Below, piece by piece: positions 43,408 to 53,745 of a stretch of 64,000 bases of DNA (positions are counted from its first letter, which is position 1; each line of letters starts with the position of its first letter). The DNA is taken from assembly GCA_033875255.1 (NCBI GenBank), contig JAWZSN010000021.1, forward strand, positions 1 to 64,000, written 5' to 3'. The notes below the pieces were generated by a model that made no database searches, was not told the DNA's origin, and saw only the letters and a program-made list of their open reading frames with translations. This stretch comes from Marinimicrococcus sp033875255. Its GTDB lineage: Bacteria > Pseudomonadota > Alphaproteobacteria > Geminicoccales > Geminicoccaceae. The translations under genes and the position numbers were made by a program.

Positions 43408-43632
43408 TCAGGCCGCCTCTTCCGCCGCTGATGCGGGCACTGCCTCGCGCGGTTGGGCCGGCTGGGCGGCGTGACCGGCCTGGGCCAGCGCGCGCATCTC
43501 CGGCAGGCAGCGGCCGCAGCGCGGCCGGCAGCCCATGGCGCGGAAAAGCGCCCCGGGGGTCGGGCAGTCGGTCGCGGCGGCGGCAGAACGCAGCCGCCGG
43601 TCCGACAGGTTGTTGCAGACACACACGATCAT
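43408..43632 (-). CDS. bfd: Bacterioferritin-associated ferredoxin
   Basis: The 74-residue [2Fe-2S] protein has Cys4, Cys6, Cys35/Cys39 region ligands (MIVCVCNNL, then a C-x3-C-x2-C stretch, CRPRCGRC). It begins with the Bfd signature. It reduces the iron core of bacterioferritin to release Fe2+. An Ala/Glu-rich tail of about 25 residues extends the usual length. It is transcribed toward bfr and has an Irr-like box 56 bp upstream of its start. Confidence 0.92.
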   Translation of the reverse strand: MIVCVCNNLSDRRLRSAAAATDCPTPGALFRAMGCRPRCGRCLPEMRALAQAGHAAQPAQPREAVPASAAEEAA

Positions 43633-43687
43633 GGGAGACTTCTGTCGTGAGGACTGGCGGCCTGCAACAACGATGTTTGGGAATCGT

Positions 43688-43704
43688 CCTAGAGTGATTC
43701 CAAA
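43688..43704 (-). promoter_or_regulatory. Iron-control-element-like box upstream of bfd
   Basis: CCTAGAGTGATTCCAAA matches the alphaproteobacterial Irr box (ICE, TTTAGAATGATTCTAAA-like) at 13 of 17 positions. It lies inside an inverted repeat GGAATC-N10-GATTCC (43680-43701). Irr control of bfr/bfd genes is known in this class. The position, 56 bp before the bfd start, fits repression under low iron. Confidence 0.5.
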
Positions 43705-43797
43705 AGATCGGCTTGTTGTTTGCACGACCGTGTTAACGGCTTGTTGATCTTGAATCGTTCTATTTGGTCGCACCCGCCCTTCTCCCGGAGATTGCCG

Positions 43798-44013
43798 GTG
43801 ACCGACCCCGCCCCGCTCCTCGAGATCCGCCGCATCGGCAACGTGCTCAGGGTCGCGGCCCTCGATCCGCGGACTTTGGCCGAGGCGGTGTTCATGGCGC
43901 CGGCAGCCGCCGACCGCACCGTCCTCCTGCGCCTGGCGCATCGCAAGCTTGCACGTATGAATGCCGAAGCGGCACGGTCCTTGCCCGTTGCGCGTGGCCA
44001 GCCCTTCCTCTAA
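43798..44013 (+). CDS. Small conserved hypothetical protein
   Basis: The 71-residue protein starts at the GTG at 43798 with CCCGGAG upstream. The pattern LLEIRRIGNVLRVAALDPRT, then a HRKL-R segment, resembles a short alphaproteobacterial family (I recall it as DUF6898-like, not verified). It lies 91 bp before livH and might share its transcript. No catalytic motif. Confidence 0.6.
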   Translation: MTDPAPLLEIRRIGNVLRVAALDPRTLAEAVFMAPAAADRTVLLRLAHRKLARMNAEAARSLPVARGQPFL

Positions 44014-44104
44014 ACGCGAATCATGTCTCGTCGGCCGCTCGACGGCCCACCAAAACGCGAACGAGACAGCGCCGGGGTCCGGCGACAGGGGAGGCAGAGA
44101 CGGC

Positions 44105-45019
44105 ATGCTCTACTTCACGCAGCAACTCATCAACGGGCTTGCCCTCGGCGCCGTCTACGGCCTGATCGCCATCGGCTACAGCATGGTCTACGGCATCATC
44201 GGCATGATCAATTTCGCCCATGGCGAGATCTACATGATCGGCGCCTTCCTCTCGGTCATCGCCTTCACCACGCTCGGCATGGCCGGCATCACCTGGGCGC
44301 CGCTGGCCCTGCTGGTGGTGCTGCTGCTCGCCATGACCATCACCGCTGCCTATGGCTGGGCCGTCGAGCGGCTCGCCTACCGGCCGCTGCGCGGCTCGTT
44401 CCGCCTCGCCCCGCTGATCTCGGCGATCGGCATGTCGATCTTCCTGCAGAGCTACGTGCAGATCACCCAGGGGGCCAAGATCAAGCCGCTGCAGCCCATC
44501 GTCAGCGGCGGCTTCGTGTTCAGCGATCCCTCGGGCTTCACCGTCACCATCAGCTACATCCAGATCGTCATCATCCTGCTCACCGTGACCTTGATGGCAG
44601 GCTTCACCTGGCTGATCGGCAGCACCTCGCTGGGGCGCTCGCAGCGGGCTTGCGAGCAGGATCTCAAGATGGCCGGGCTGTGCGGGGTCAATGTCGACCG
44701 CACCATCTCGCTGACCTTCGTGATGGGCGCGGCGCTCGCCGCGGTCGCCGGCATCATGGCCACCCTCTATTACGGTGTGATCGACTTCTTCATCGGCTTC
44801 CTCGCCGGCATCAAGGCCTTCACCGCAGCCGTGCTGGGCGGAATCGGCTCGATCCCGGGCGCCATGCTGGGCGGCCTGCTGCTGGGCCTGGTCGAGGCTT
44901 TCTGGTCCGGCTACTTCACCATCCAGTACAAGGACGTCGCCGCCTTCGGCATCCTCGTCATCGTGCTGATCTTCCTGCCCACCGGCCTGATGGGGCGGCC
45001 CGAGATCGAGAAGGTCTGA
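44105..45019 (+). CDS. livH: Branched-chain amino-acid ABC transporter permease LivH
   Basis: The 304-residue membrane protein begins QQLINGLALGAVYGLIAIGYSMVYGIIGMINFAHGE-like, split over residues 4-40, the hallmark LivH N-terminus. The C-terminal GGIGSIPGAMLGGLLLG loop follows. About eight TM segments. The ATG at 44105 follows GGGGAGG. It is the first gene of the cluster livH-M-G-F, small membrane protein, livK. Confidence 0.95.
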   Translation: MLYFTQQLINGLALGAVYGLIAIGYSMVYGIIGMINFAHGEIYMIGAFLSVIAFTTLGMAGITWAPLALLVVLLLAMTITAAYGWAVERLAYRPLRGSFRLAPLISAIGMSIFLQSYVQITQGAKIKPLQPIVSGGFVFSDPSGFTVTISYIQIVIILLTVTLMAGFTWLIGSTSLGRSQRACEQDLKMAGLCGVNVDRTISLTFVMGAALAAVAGIMATLYYGVIDFFIGFLAGIKAFTAAVLGGIGSIPGAMLGGLLLGLVEAFWSGYFTIQYKDVAAFGILVIVLIFLPTGLMGRPEIEKV

Positions 45020-45023
45020 GCCG

Positions 45024-46330
<1,307 letters not shown>

Positions 46331-46334
<4 letters not shown>

Positions 46335-47179
46335 CCGCGGCGCTGGAAGTGCGCCGGCTCACCATGCGCTTTGGCGGCCTGGTGGCTATCGACGATCTGT
46401 CGTTCGATGCCGGCGAGCGCGAGATCACCGCGGTAATCGGGCCCAACGGCGCCGGCAAGACCACCGTCTTCAACTGCCTGACCGGCTTCTACAGGCCCAC
46501 CGTGGGCGAGCTCACCTTCCACGGGACCGACGGGCCGATCCTGCTCGAGCGCACCGACGGCTTCAGGATTCCCCGGCACGGCCTCGCCCGGACCTTCCAG
46601 AACATCCGCCTCTTTTCCGCCATGAGCGTGCTCGAGAACCTGGTGGTGGCGCAGCACAACCGGCTGATGGCCGCCTCCGCCTTCACCGTGGCCGGCCTTT
46701 TGGGCCTCGCCCGCTACCGCAACGCCGAGGCCGAGGCGGTGGGGCTGGCCCGGGAATGGCTCGAGCGCATCGACCTCGTGCACCGCGCCGACGAGCCGGC
46801 CGGCAGCCTCGCCTACGGCGAGCAGCGCAAGCTGGAGATCGCCCGCGCGATGTGCACCCGGCCGCGCCTGCTCTGCCTCGACGAGCCGGCCGCCGGCCTC
46901 AACCCCCGCGAGACCCACGAGCTGAGCGAGCTTCTCCTGGCGATCCGCGCCGAGTTCGGCGTGGCGGTGCTGCTGATCGAGCACGACATGAGCATGGTGA
47001 TGCGGATCTCCGACCATGTCGTGGTGCTCGACTATGGCCGCAAGATCGCCGACGGCCGCCCCGAGGCGGTACGCAACGAGCCGGCAGTCATCAAAGCCTA
47101 TCTCGGCGAGGCCACCGAGGAGGAGCTGCCGCCCGAGGTGGCGCGGGACCTCTCTGCCGCACGGGAGGACCGCCCGTAA
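46331..47179 (+). CDS. livG: Branched-chain amino-acid ABC transporter ATPase LivG
   Basis: The 282-residue ATPase has Walker A GPNGAGKT (about residues 37-44), the LivG-specific ARTFQNIRLF Q-loop region and signature LAYGEQRKLEIARAM. The Walker B is CLDEPAAGLNP, and the switch is EHDMSMVM. It overlaps livM and shares one base with livF (TAATG). Confidence 0.96.
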
Positions 47180-47889
47180 TGCTCAGTCTCGAGCAGGTGC
47201 GCACCCACTATGGCAGCATCGAGGCGCTCAAGGGGGTCACGGTCGAGGTCGGCCAGGGCGAGATCGTGACCATCATCGGCGCCAACGGCGCCGGCAAGTC
47301 GACGCTGCTCATGACGATCTGCGGCAGCCCGCAGGCGAGTGGCGGGCGGATCGTCTTCGACGGCCAGGAGATCACCAGGAGGGCGCCCTACGACATCGTC
47401 AATCTGGGGATCAGCCAGGCTCCCGAGGGACGGCGGATCTTCCCCCGCATGACGGTGCTCGAGAACCTGCAGATGGGTGCGGTGCCCAGTGGCGGCCGTC
47501 ATTTCGACGAGGACGTGGAGCAGGTCTTCGCCCTCTTCCCGCGCCTCAAGGAGCGCCTGCACCAGCGCGGCGGCACGCTCTCCGGCGGCGAGCAGCAGAT
47601 GCTGTGCATCGGCCGTGCCCTGATGGCACGGCCGCGCATGCTGCTGCTCGACGAGCCCTCGCTGGGCATCGCCCCCATCCTCGTGCAGCAGATCTTCGAC
47701 GCGATCGTCGACATCAATCGCACCCAGGGCCTGCCGATCCTGCTGGTCGAGCAGAACGCCTACCGGGCGCTGCGCATCGCCCGCCGCGCCTATGTGCTGG
47801 CGACCGGCCGGGTGGTGATGCAGGGCAGCGGTGCCGAGCTGCTGGCCGATCCCGAGGTGCGCGCCGCCTATCTCGAAGGCGGCCACTGA
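47179..47889 (+). CDS. livF: Branched-chain amino-acid ABC transporter ATPase LivF
   Basis: The 236-residue ATPase has Walker A GANGAGKST (about 35-43), the LivF motif SQAPEGRRIFPRMTVLENLQMG, signature LSGGEQQML and Walker B LLLDEPSLGIAP. VEQNAYRAL closes it in place of the switch-His segment typical of LivF. The start overlaps the livG stop by one base. Confidence 0.96.
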   Translation: MLSLEQVRTHYGSIEALKGVTVEVGQGEIVTIIGANGAGKSTLLMTICGSPQASGGRIVFDGQEITRRAPYDIVNLGISQAPEGRRIFPRMTVLENLQMGAVPSGGRHFDEDVEQVFALFPRLKERLHQRGGTLSGGEQQMLCIGRALMARPRMLLLDEPSLGIAPILVQQIFDAIVDINRTQGLPILLVEQNAYRALRIARRAYVLATGRVVMQGSGAELLADPEVRAAYLEGGH

Positions 47890-47899
47890 GGAGCCCTCC

Positions 47900-48244
47900 A
47901 TGGAAGACCTTCTCGGCAGCTCGACCGGCGTCTTCATTGGCCTCACCCTGGTGATCGTGGGCGGCGCGGCGATGCTCGCGGGGCGCGCCATCGCCGGCAA
48001 CTGGAAACCCGCCTGGCAGGTCGTGGCGGCCGCCTTCGGCCTGGCCCTGGCCGACCGGTTCCTGGTCTATGCCCTGTTCGAGGGCCCGCTCCTGCATCTG
48101 CCGGGCTTTCTCGTGGCCTTCGCTGTGCTCGCCGGCCTCGGTCTGCTCGCCTGGCGCATCACCCTCGTGACCCGCATGGTGCGCCAGTACCCTTGGCGCT
48201 ACCGCCGAACGTCGCTTGTCGCTTACGAAGAGAAGAAGGCGTGA
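47900..48244 (+). CDS. Small membrane protein in the liv operon
   Basis: The 114-residue protein has three predicted TM helices (about 10-30, 38-60, 68-90) and a basic C-terminal tail ending EEKKA. GGAG lies shortly before the ATG at 47900, 10 bp after livF. Similar small membrane proteins accompany liv genes in other Alphaproteobacteria (I recall DUF6867, unverified). It may assist the permease complex; function unknown. Confidence 0.75.
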   Translation: MEDLLGSSTGVFIGLTLVIVGGAAMLAGRAIAGNWKPAWQVVAAAFGLALADRFLVYALFEGPLLHLPGFLVAFAVLAGLGLLAWRITLVTRMVRQYPWRYRRTSLVAYEEKKA

Positions 48245-48375
48245 GCACCGCCTGCTTCCCGATGCGGGCTCGTGCAAAAGAGGCTCGCCTTGCCGCTTCT
48301 CTCATGCTGTCTTTGGCATCAATCCGCCGCGCCTCTCGCACGCGCGGCGCACCAAACGGATCAGGGAGCCGTGCC

Positions 48376-49479
48376 ATGAGACTGATGTCGACATTGCTTC
48401 TCAGCGCCGCCGTCTGCGCCATGGGTGCCGGCGCCGCACAGGCCGAGATCGTGATCGCCACGGCTGGGCCGATGACCGGCCAGTACGCCAATTTCGGCGA
48501 GCAGATGAAGCGCGGCGCCGAGCTGGCGGTCAAGGCCATCAACGAGGCGGGCGGCGTGCTGGGCGAGGAGCTGCGGCTCGAGATCGGCGACGATGCGTGC
48601 GATCCCAAGCAGGCGGTGGCGGTCGCCAACCAGTTCGTGAACCGCGAGGTCGTGTTCGTGGCCGGGCATTTCTGCTCCGGCTCGTCGATCCCCGCTTCCT
48701 CGGTCTACAACGAGGAAGGCATCCTGCAGATGTCGCCGGCCTCGACCAACCCCCAGCTCACCGAGCAGGGCTACGACAATGTCTACCGCACCTGCGGGCG
48801 CGACGACGTGCAGGGGCAGTACGCGGCCAACTATGTGGTGGACAACGAGCTCGCCGAGAAGGTGGCGATCATCCACGACAAGACCGCCTACGGCAAAGGC
48901 CTCGCCGACGAGTTCAAAAAGCAGCTCAACGCGCGCGGCGTCACCGAGGCGATGTACGAGGCGATCAGCCAGGGCGACAAGGACTTCTCGGCGCTGATCA
49001 CCAAGATGAAGGGCGAGGGCATCGGCCTCATCTATCTGGGCGGCTACCACACCGAGGCCGGGCTGATCGTGCGCCAGGCGCGCGAGCAGGGCCTCGACGC
49101 GCAGCTCATGTCCGGCGACGCCCTGGTCGACGCCCAGTACTGGCAGATCACCGGCCCGACCGGCGAAGGCACGCTCATGACCTTCGCCCCCGACCCGCGC
49201 AAGAGCGAGGCGGCCGCCAAGGTGGTCGAGCAGTTCCGCGCGCAGGGCTTCGACCCGGAGGGCTACACGCTCTACACCTACGCCGCCATCCAGATCTTCA
49301 AGGAAGCCGCCGAGAAGGCCGGCAGCACCGAGCTCGACGCGCTCAACGAGGCGCTCAAGAGCACCAGCTTCGAGACGGTGCTGGGGACCATCCAGTTCGA
49401 CCAGAAGGGCGACGTCAAGGAGCCCAAATACGTCATGTATCGCTGGCACGACGGCGAGTATGCCGAGATCGGCAGCTGA
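48376..49479 (+). CDS. livK: Branched-chain amino-acid ABC transporter binding protein LivK
   Basis: The 367-residue periplasmic protein has a signal peptide (1-23, ending AAQA-EI). The LivJ/LivK pattern follows: AGPMTGQYANFGEQMKRGAELAV, GHFCSGSSIPASSVY, MSPASTNPQLTE, and DALNEALKSTSFETVLGTIQFD late in the protein. GGGAGCC precedes the ATG. A 131-bp gap separates it from the membrane-protein gene, and a terminator follows, so it may also have its own promoter. Confidence 0.95.
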   Translation: MRLMSTLLLSAAVCAMGAGAAQAEIVIATAGPMTGQYANFGEQMKRGAELAVKAINEAGGVLGEELRLEIGDDACDPKQAVAVANQFVNREVVFVAGHFCSGSSIPASSVYNEEGILQMSPASTNPQLTEQGYDNVYRTCGRDDVQGQYAANYVVDNELAEKVAIIHDKTAYGKGLADEFKKQLNARGVTEAMYEAISQGDKDFSALITKMKGEGIGLIYLGGYHTEAGLIVRQAREQGLDAQLMSGDALVDAQYWQITGPTGEGTLMTFAPDPRKSEAAAKVVEQFRAQGFDPEGYTLYTYAAIQIFKEAAEKAGSTELDALNEALKSTSFETVLGTIQFDQKGDVKEPKYVMYRWHDGEYAEIGS

Positions 49480-49503
49480 CCGGCATCAAGACCGACTACA
49501 GGG

Positions 49504-49531
49504 GAGAGCCGGGCCGCAAGGCCCGGTTCTC
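49504..49531 (+). terminator. Terminator hairpin after livK
   Basis: A 12-bp stem with one G-T pair (GAGAGCCGGGCC/GGCCCGGTTCTC) and the tetraloop GCAA is followed by ATTT. It starts 25 bp after the livK stop and separates the liv cluster from the amidohydrolase gene. Confidence 0.75.
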
Positions 49532-49606
49532 ATTTGGGGCTGGCGCGCTGACCCGGCGCTCGGGCATACCTGCCGTAGTGATGGTCATAAAAAGGACGTT
49601 GCGGGC

Positions 49607-50782
49607 ATGGCAGTCATCAACCGCGTCGCCGAGTTCCAGGAGGACCTCGCCGCCTGGCGGCGCCATCTGCACCAAAACCCCGAGCTCGGCTTCGAGGAGC
49701 ACCAGACCTCGGCCTTCGTCGCCGAGAAGCTCAAGGAGTTCGGGGTCGACGAGATCCACGCGGGCATTGCCGGCACCGGCGTGGTGGGGGTGATCCGGGC
49801 CGGCAGCGGCACACGCTCCATCGGTATCCGCGCCGACATGGACGCCCTGCCGATCGCGGAGCGTTCCGGCAAGGCGTGGGCCTCGAAGGTGCCGGGCAAG
49901 ATGCACGCCTGCGGCCATGACGGCCACACCACCCTGCTGCTCGGCGCCGCGCGCTATCTGGCCGAGACGCGCAATTTCGACGGCACCGTCTACTTCTATT
50001 TCCAGCCCGCCGAGGAAGGCCTGGGCGGCGCCCGCAAGATGGTCGAGGAGGGCCTGTTCGAGCGCTTCCCGGCCGATCAGGTGTTCGGCCTGCACAACTG
50101 GCCGAGCCTGCCGGTGGGCAGCTTCGCCATGTGCGAGGGCCCGGCCATGGCGGCCGCCGACAAGTTCGTCATCGGCCTCACCGGCGTGGGCTGCCACGCC
50201 GCCATGCCGCATCTCGGGCGCGACCCGATCATCGCCGCCTCGCTGATCGTCCAGGCCCTGCAGAGCATCGTCTCGCGGCAGATCGACCCGCTCGACAATG
50301 CGGTCGTCTCGGTGACCCGCATCAGCGGCGGCGACACGTTCAACGTCGTGCCCGAGCGGGTCGAGATGATCGGCACGGTGCGCACCTACAAGCCCGAGAC
50401 CCAGGCCTTCATCCGCCAGCGCATGCAGGAGGTGGCCGAAGGCATCGCCGCCGCCCAGGGGCTCGAGGCCAGCTTCGAGTGGCGCGCCGGTTACCCGGCC
50501 ACCGTGAATGCTTCGCGCGAGGCGGCTCTCGGCGCCGACATCGCCGCCGAGATCGTCGGCGAGGACAAGGTCGACCGCGCGCCGCTGCCGGTGATGGGTG
50601 CGGAGGACTTTTCCTACATGCTTCTCCAGCGGCCCGGCGCCTACATCTGGATGGGCAATGGCGGCGGCGACGACGGCAAGGTGCTGCACAGCCCCTATTA
50701 CGACTTCAACGACGAGGCCCTGCCCTACGGCGTGAGCTACTTCTCGCGTCTCGCCGAGCGGCTCCTGCCCCGCGCCGCCTGA
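49607..50782 (+). CDS. M20D amidohydrolase (hippurate/IAA-amino-acid hydrolase type)
   Basis: The 391-residue zinc hydrolase has RADMDALPI, HACGHDGHTTLLLGAA, PAEEGLGGARKM, GVGCHAAMPHLGRDP and the C-terminal GAEDFSYML, the standard M20D set with both metal ligand groups intact. It cleaves N-acyl amino acids to the free amino acid. Downstream of a branched-chain importer it may process imported N-acyl or acyl-peptide substrates. The ATG at 49607 gives the usual HLHQNPELGFEEH start region. Confidence 0.93.
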   Translation: MAVINRVAEFQEDLAAWRRHLHQNPELGFEEHQTSAFVAEKLKEFGVDEIHAGIAGTGVVGVIRAGSGTRSIGIRADMDALPIAERSGKAWASKVPGKMHACGHDGHTTLLLGAARYLAETRNFDGTVYFYFQPAEEGLGGARKMVEEGLFERFPADQVFGLHNWPSLPVGSFAMCEGPAMAAADKFVIGLTGVGCHAAMPHLGRDPIIAASLIVQALQSIVSRQIDPLDNAVVSVTRISGGDTFNVVPERVEMIGTVRTYKPETQAFIRQRMQEVAEGIAAAQGLEASFEWRAGYPATVNASREAALGADIAAEIVGEDKVDRAPLPVMGAEDFSYMLLQRPGAYIWMGNGGGDDGKVLHSPYYDFNDEALPYGVSYFSRLAERLLPRAA

Positions 50783-50803
50783 TCCCCTCAGCGGCACACC
50801 AGG

Positions 50804-50840
50804 AACGGCCGCGGCCCGAGTTGCCGCGGCCGTTCTGCTT
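50804..50840 (+). terminator. Terminator after the M20D hydrolase
   Basis: A perfect 11-bp stem (AACGGCCGCGG 50804-50814, CCGCGGCCGTT 50824-50834) with a 9-nt loop is followed by CTGCTT, 21 bp after the stop codon. Confidence 0.8.
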
Positions 50841-50947
50841 GCCGGGCCAAAGCCGCCGTCGCCCCGGGATTGTGACATCCGGATGATCGGTTAAGATCAG
50901 GTCATGATCGGCCGGAAGCGGACCGGCGGATGGTCCGGGCGAGGCGC

Positions 50948-51235
50948 ATGGAACGGGAACGCTACCCCGGTGAGCGCAGTGGGCTGCGGCTCTTCCTGAT
51001 CGAGCTGCGGCCCGGCGTGGAGCACCAGCTCGGCGCCGACAGCCTGCTGCTCCATGCGATCCGCCGCGCCTTGCGGATCGGCGGTCTGGCGGAGCTGCGG
51101 CAGGCGCGGCGTCTCTTCAATGCGCTGCCGCGCGAGCAGCGGCAGAGCCTTTCGCTGGGCGTGGTAGCGCGCATGGCCGAACGAGACGGGGTGCCACGCA
51201 GCCGGCGCCGCGAGGATGGGCCGCCGCGCGAGTAA
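50948..51235 (+). CDS. Hypothetical basic protein
   Basis: The 95-residue, Arg-rich product (ALRIGGLAELRQARRLFNALPREQRQ, split in the middle) appears helical, with no signal or TM segment. The ATG at 50948 has GAGG close by; an in-frame ATG at 50930 is possible. It is separated by terminators on both sides. I do not recognise the family; coding is supported mainly by a clean frame between terminators. Confidence 0.5.
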   Translation: MERERYPGERSGLRLFLIELRPGVEHQLGADSLLLHAIRRALRIGGLAELRQARRLFNALPREQRQSLSLGVVARMAERDGVPRSRRREDGPPRE

Positions 51236-51236
51236 A

Positions 51237-51258
51237 AGGGGCGCCCAAAGGCGCCCCT
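51237..51258. terminator. Bidirectional terminator between convergent genes
   Basis: A perfect 9-bp stem (AGGGGCGCC 51237-51245, GGCGCCCCT 51250-51258) with a 4-nt loop lies in the 30-bp gap between the convergent hypothetical and Ldh genes. AAAA precedes it, giving a T-run for the minus-strand message. Confidence 0.85.
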
Positions 51259-51265
51259 GGCGTTC

Positions 51266-52357
51266 TCAGGCCGCCGGCAGCACGCCTGCGGGATCGACGT
51301 CGAAGCGGGCCCCCACCTTGCGCAGATCGGCGATGATGCCGGCATCTAGCGGCAGACCGTGGGCCAGCCGGTCCGCCTTGGCGGCACGCTCCGCATCGCC
51401 CGGCAGCAGCACCCGCTCGACGTCCGCCGCCGGCGCGGCCCCGCCGACGCTCGAGCAGAGCTGCTCGACCTCGGCCGCCATGGTCTCGGGATCACCGAGG
51501 CGCGCCGGGTCGAACAGGATGGCGATGACGCCGTTGGCCACCGGGCGCTCCTTGTCGGTGGCAAGGCCGTTGCCGGTGAGCGCGCCGCCGAGGAGCTCGC
51601 AGAACACCGCCAGCGCCGAGCCCTTGTGCAGGCCCATGGCGCGCAGCGCCCCCGGGCCGCCGCGCGGGTCGGGCACGGCGGCGTCGATGGTCTCGCCGTA
51701 GAGCACCCGCGGATCGCCGGTCGGCTCGCCCTCGGCGCTGATCAGCGGCTCGTTGGCAAGCGGCTTGCCGCCACGCGCGGCCACCAGGCACTTGCCCTCG
51801 GCCACCGCCGAGGTGGCGAAATCGGCGATCACGGGCGGACGGCCGCGCCGTGGCACGCCGGCGCTGAAGGGGGCGGTCGAGAGCACCCGCTCGCGCGAGC
51901 CGAAGGGGGCCACCAGGCAGGAGCGGCGGACATTGACGAAATAGAGCGAGGCCAGCCCCGCCTCCGCCGCCCGCTCGGCATAGGCGCCGACCCGGCCGAT
52001 ATGGCCGGCATTGCGCAGCGCGCCCAGCGCCACACCGGACCCGCTCGCGCGGTCGATCAGGCGGTCGACGAAGAGCCGCGTGACCCGCTGCCCGAACCCC
52101 TGCCTGGCGTCCATGACGAGGATCGCGCCGGCGTCGGTGACGATCTCAGGCTCGGCGCCGGCCACCAGCCAGCCGCGGTCGAGCCAGTCGACATAGCGCG
52201 CGAGCCGCACGATCCCGTGGCTGTCGTGGCCGCACAGATTGGCGTCCACCAGATGCTCGGCGACGATCGCCGCTTCTTCGGCGGGACAGCCTGCCCTGAC
52301 GAACACCTCGGTGGCGAACGCCACCAGCTTTCCCGCATCAACGCTCACCGCAGCCAT
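51266..52357 (-). CDS. Ldh-family NAD(P)-dependent 2-hydroxyacid oxidoreductase (malate/lactate dehydrogenase type 2)
   Basis: The 363-residue oxidoreductase of the LDH2/MDG2 family has the signature CGHDSHGIVRL at about residues 38-48. GALRNAGHIGRVGAYAERAA and the later GLHKGSALAVFCELLGGALTG motif follow. Members oxidise malate, L-sulfolactate, ureidoglycolate or 2,3-diketogulonate. It is the last gene of the peptide-import operon, its ATG overlapping the M20 stop. A C-terminal helix region extends normally. Substrate not determinable. Confidence 0.9.
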   Translation of the reverse strand: MAAVSVDAGKLVAFATEVFVRAGCPAEEAAIVAEHLVDANLCGHDSHGIVRLARYVDWLDRGWLVAGAEPEIVTDAGAILVMDARQGFGQRVTRLFVDRLIDRASGSGVALGALRNAGHIGRVGAYAERAAEAGLASLYFVNVRRSCLVAPFGSRERVLSTAPFSAGVPRRGRPPVIADFATSAVAEGKCLVAARGGKPLANEPLISAEGEPTGDPRVLYGETIDAAVPDPRGGPGALRAMGLHKGSALAVFCELLGGALTGNGLATDKERPVANGVIAILFDPARLGDPETMAAEVEQLCSSVGGAAPAADVERVLLPGDAERAAKADRLAHGLPLDAGIIADLRKVGARFDVDPAGVLPAA

Positions 52358-53745
52358 CAGGATGCGCTTCCCTTCTCGCCAAGATCCCAGAACAGGCCGG
52401 CCATGATCGCCAGCCCCTCGCGTGCGACCGGCGCCAGCAGATGCTCGTCTGGAGCATGCTGCGAGCAGCCGGCATAGGAATGCGGCACCCACACGGTGGG
52501 TAGGCCCAGGATCTCCGCGAACACCTCGTTGGGCAGCGAGCCGCCGAGATTGGGAAGGATCGCGGGTGCCGTACCGGTGGTGGCCTCGACGGAGCGGACC
52601 GCCCAGCGGACCCAGGGATCGTCGGGGTCGAGGCGGGTGGCGGTCATCAGCTCGGTCCTCTGCGCCACCTCGATCATCCCGTAGCCCTGTGCTGCCAGAT
52701 GCGCGCGGACATGCTCGAGGATCCGCTGCGCGTCGGTGCCGACCACGAAGCGGAGCTGCAGGACCGCCCTTGCCGCGGCCGGGATGGCATTGGCGGGCCG
52801 CGCCGGGTTGCCGGTCTCGTAGGCCAGCACCTCGAGGCTGTTCCAGCCGAAGACCCGCTCGCCCGGCGACAGCCCCGGCTCGCCCCAGCCGCTGTCGACC
52901 GCGGGCCCTGCCGCCGCGCCCACCGCACCGAGATCGGCGATGGCCCGGCGCACCGGCTCGGGAATGGCTGGCGGCCGCAGACCCTCCACGAGGATGCGGC
53001 CGTTGCCGTCGACCATCGAGGCGATGGCGTTGGCGAGGATGGTGCCGGGATTGGCCAGCAGGCCGCCCCAGTTGCCGGAATGATGCGCCCCCTCACGCAG
53101 GGCGAGGGACAGCTCGAAATTGATGACGCCGCGCGAGCCCAGGAAGAGGGTCGGCCGGTCGGGACGAAAGCGCGGACCGTCCGAGGCGATGAGCAGATCG
53201 GCTGCGAGCGCGTCCCTCTCCTGCCGGCAGATCTCCGCCAGGCCGGGCGAGCCGGTCTCCTCGCCCATCTCGACGATCAGCTTGACGTTGAAGCCGAGCC
53301 GGCCGCCGCGAGCCTCCATGACCTGCTCGAGGGCCGCCAGATTGATCGCGTGCTGCCCCTTATTGTCGGCGGCGCCGCGGCCGTACCAGCGCTCGCCGTC
53401 GCGCGCGAGCTGCCAGGGCCCCTGCCCCCTGGTCCAGCCCTCCTCGTAGCCCAGCACCACGTCGCCGTGGCCGTAGGTGAGGACGGTGGGCAGCCCGCCC
53501 CCCTCGTGCCGCTCGGCCAGCAGGAAGGGACCGTAGCCCGCGACCGGGTTGGGCAGGATGCGGGTGGCAAAGCCCAGACGGCCGAGCCAGGGGACCAGCG
53601 CCTCGTCGAGATAGCGGCGCAGCTCGGCCTCGCGGCCGGGAGCCTGGCTCTCGGTCGGCATCGCCACCAGGCCCGCCAGGAGCTCCTCGAAGCGGCCCTC
53701 GTCGAAATAGCGCTCCGCCCGGCCGACCGCGTCCTGTCGTGTCAC
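52357..53745 (-). CDS. M20-family metallopeptidase (dipeptidase/ArgE-like)
   Basis: The 462-residue zinc peptidase has TYGHGDVV (first metal His and Asp), WYGRGAADNKGQHA (bridging Asp), EMGEETGSPGL (general base Glu), ASDGP and GSRGVINFELS at the start of the dimerisation domain. Near the C-terminus GGSLPN and AGCSQHAPDE carry the last ligand. It starts at a GTG at 53745 that overlaps the ATPase stop by 4 bases. In a peptide importer operon it most likely cleaves the imported di- or tripeptides in the cytoplasm. Confidence 0.92.
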   Translation of the reverse strand: MTRQDAVGRAERYFDEGRFEELLAGLVAMPTESQAPGREAELRRYLDEALVPWLGRLGFATRILPNPVAGYGPFLLAERHEGGGLPTVLTYGHGDVVLGYEEGWTRGQGPWQLARDGERWYGRGAADNKGQHAINLAALEQVMEARGGRLGFNVKLIVEMGEETGSPGLAEICRQERDALAADLLIASDGPRFRPDRPTLFLGSRGVINFELSLALREGAHHSGNWGGLLANPGTILANAIASMVDGNGRILVEGLRPPAIPEPVRRAIADLGAVGAAAGPAVDSGWGEPGLSPGERVFGWNSLEVLAYETGNPARPANAIPAAARAVLQLRFVVGTDAQRILEHVRAHLAAQGYGMIEVAQRTELMTATRLDPDDPWVRWAVRSVEATTGTAPAILPNLGGSLPNEVFAEILGLPTVWVPHSYAGCSQHAPDEHLLAPVAREGLAIMAGLFWDLGEKGSAS

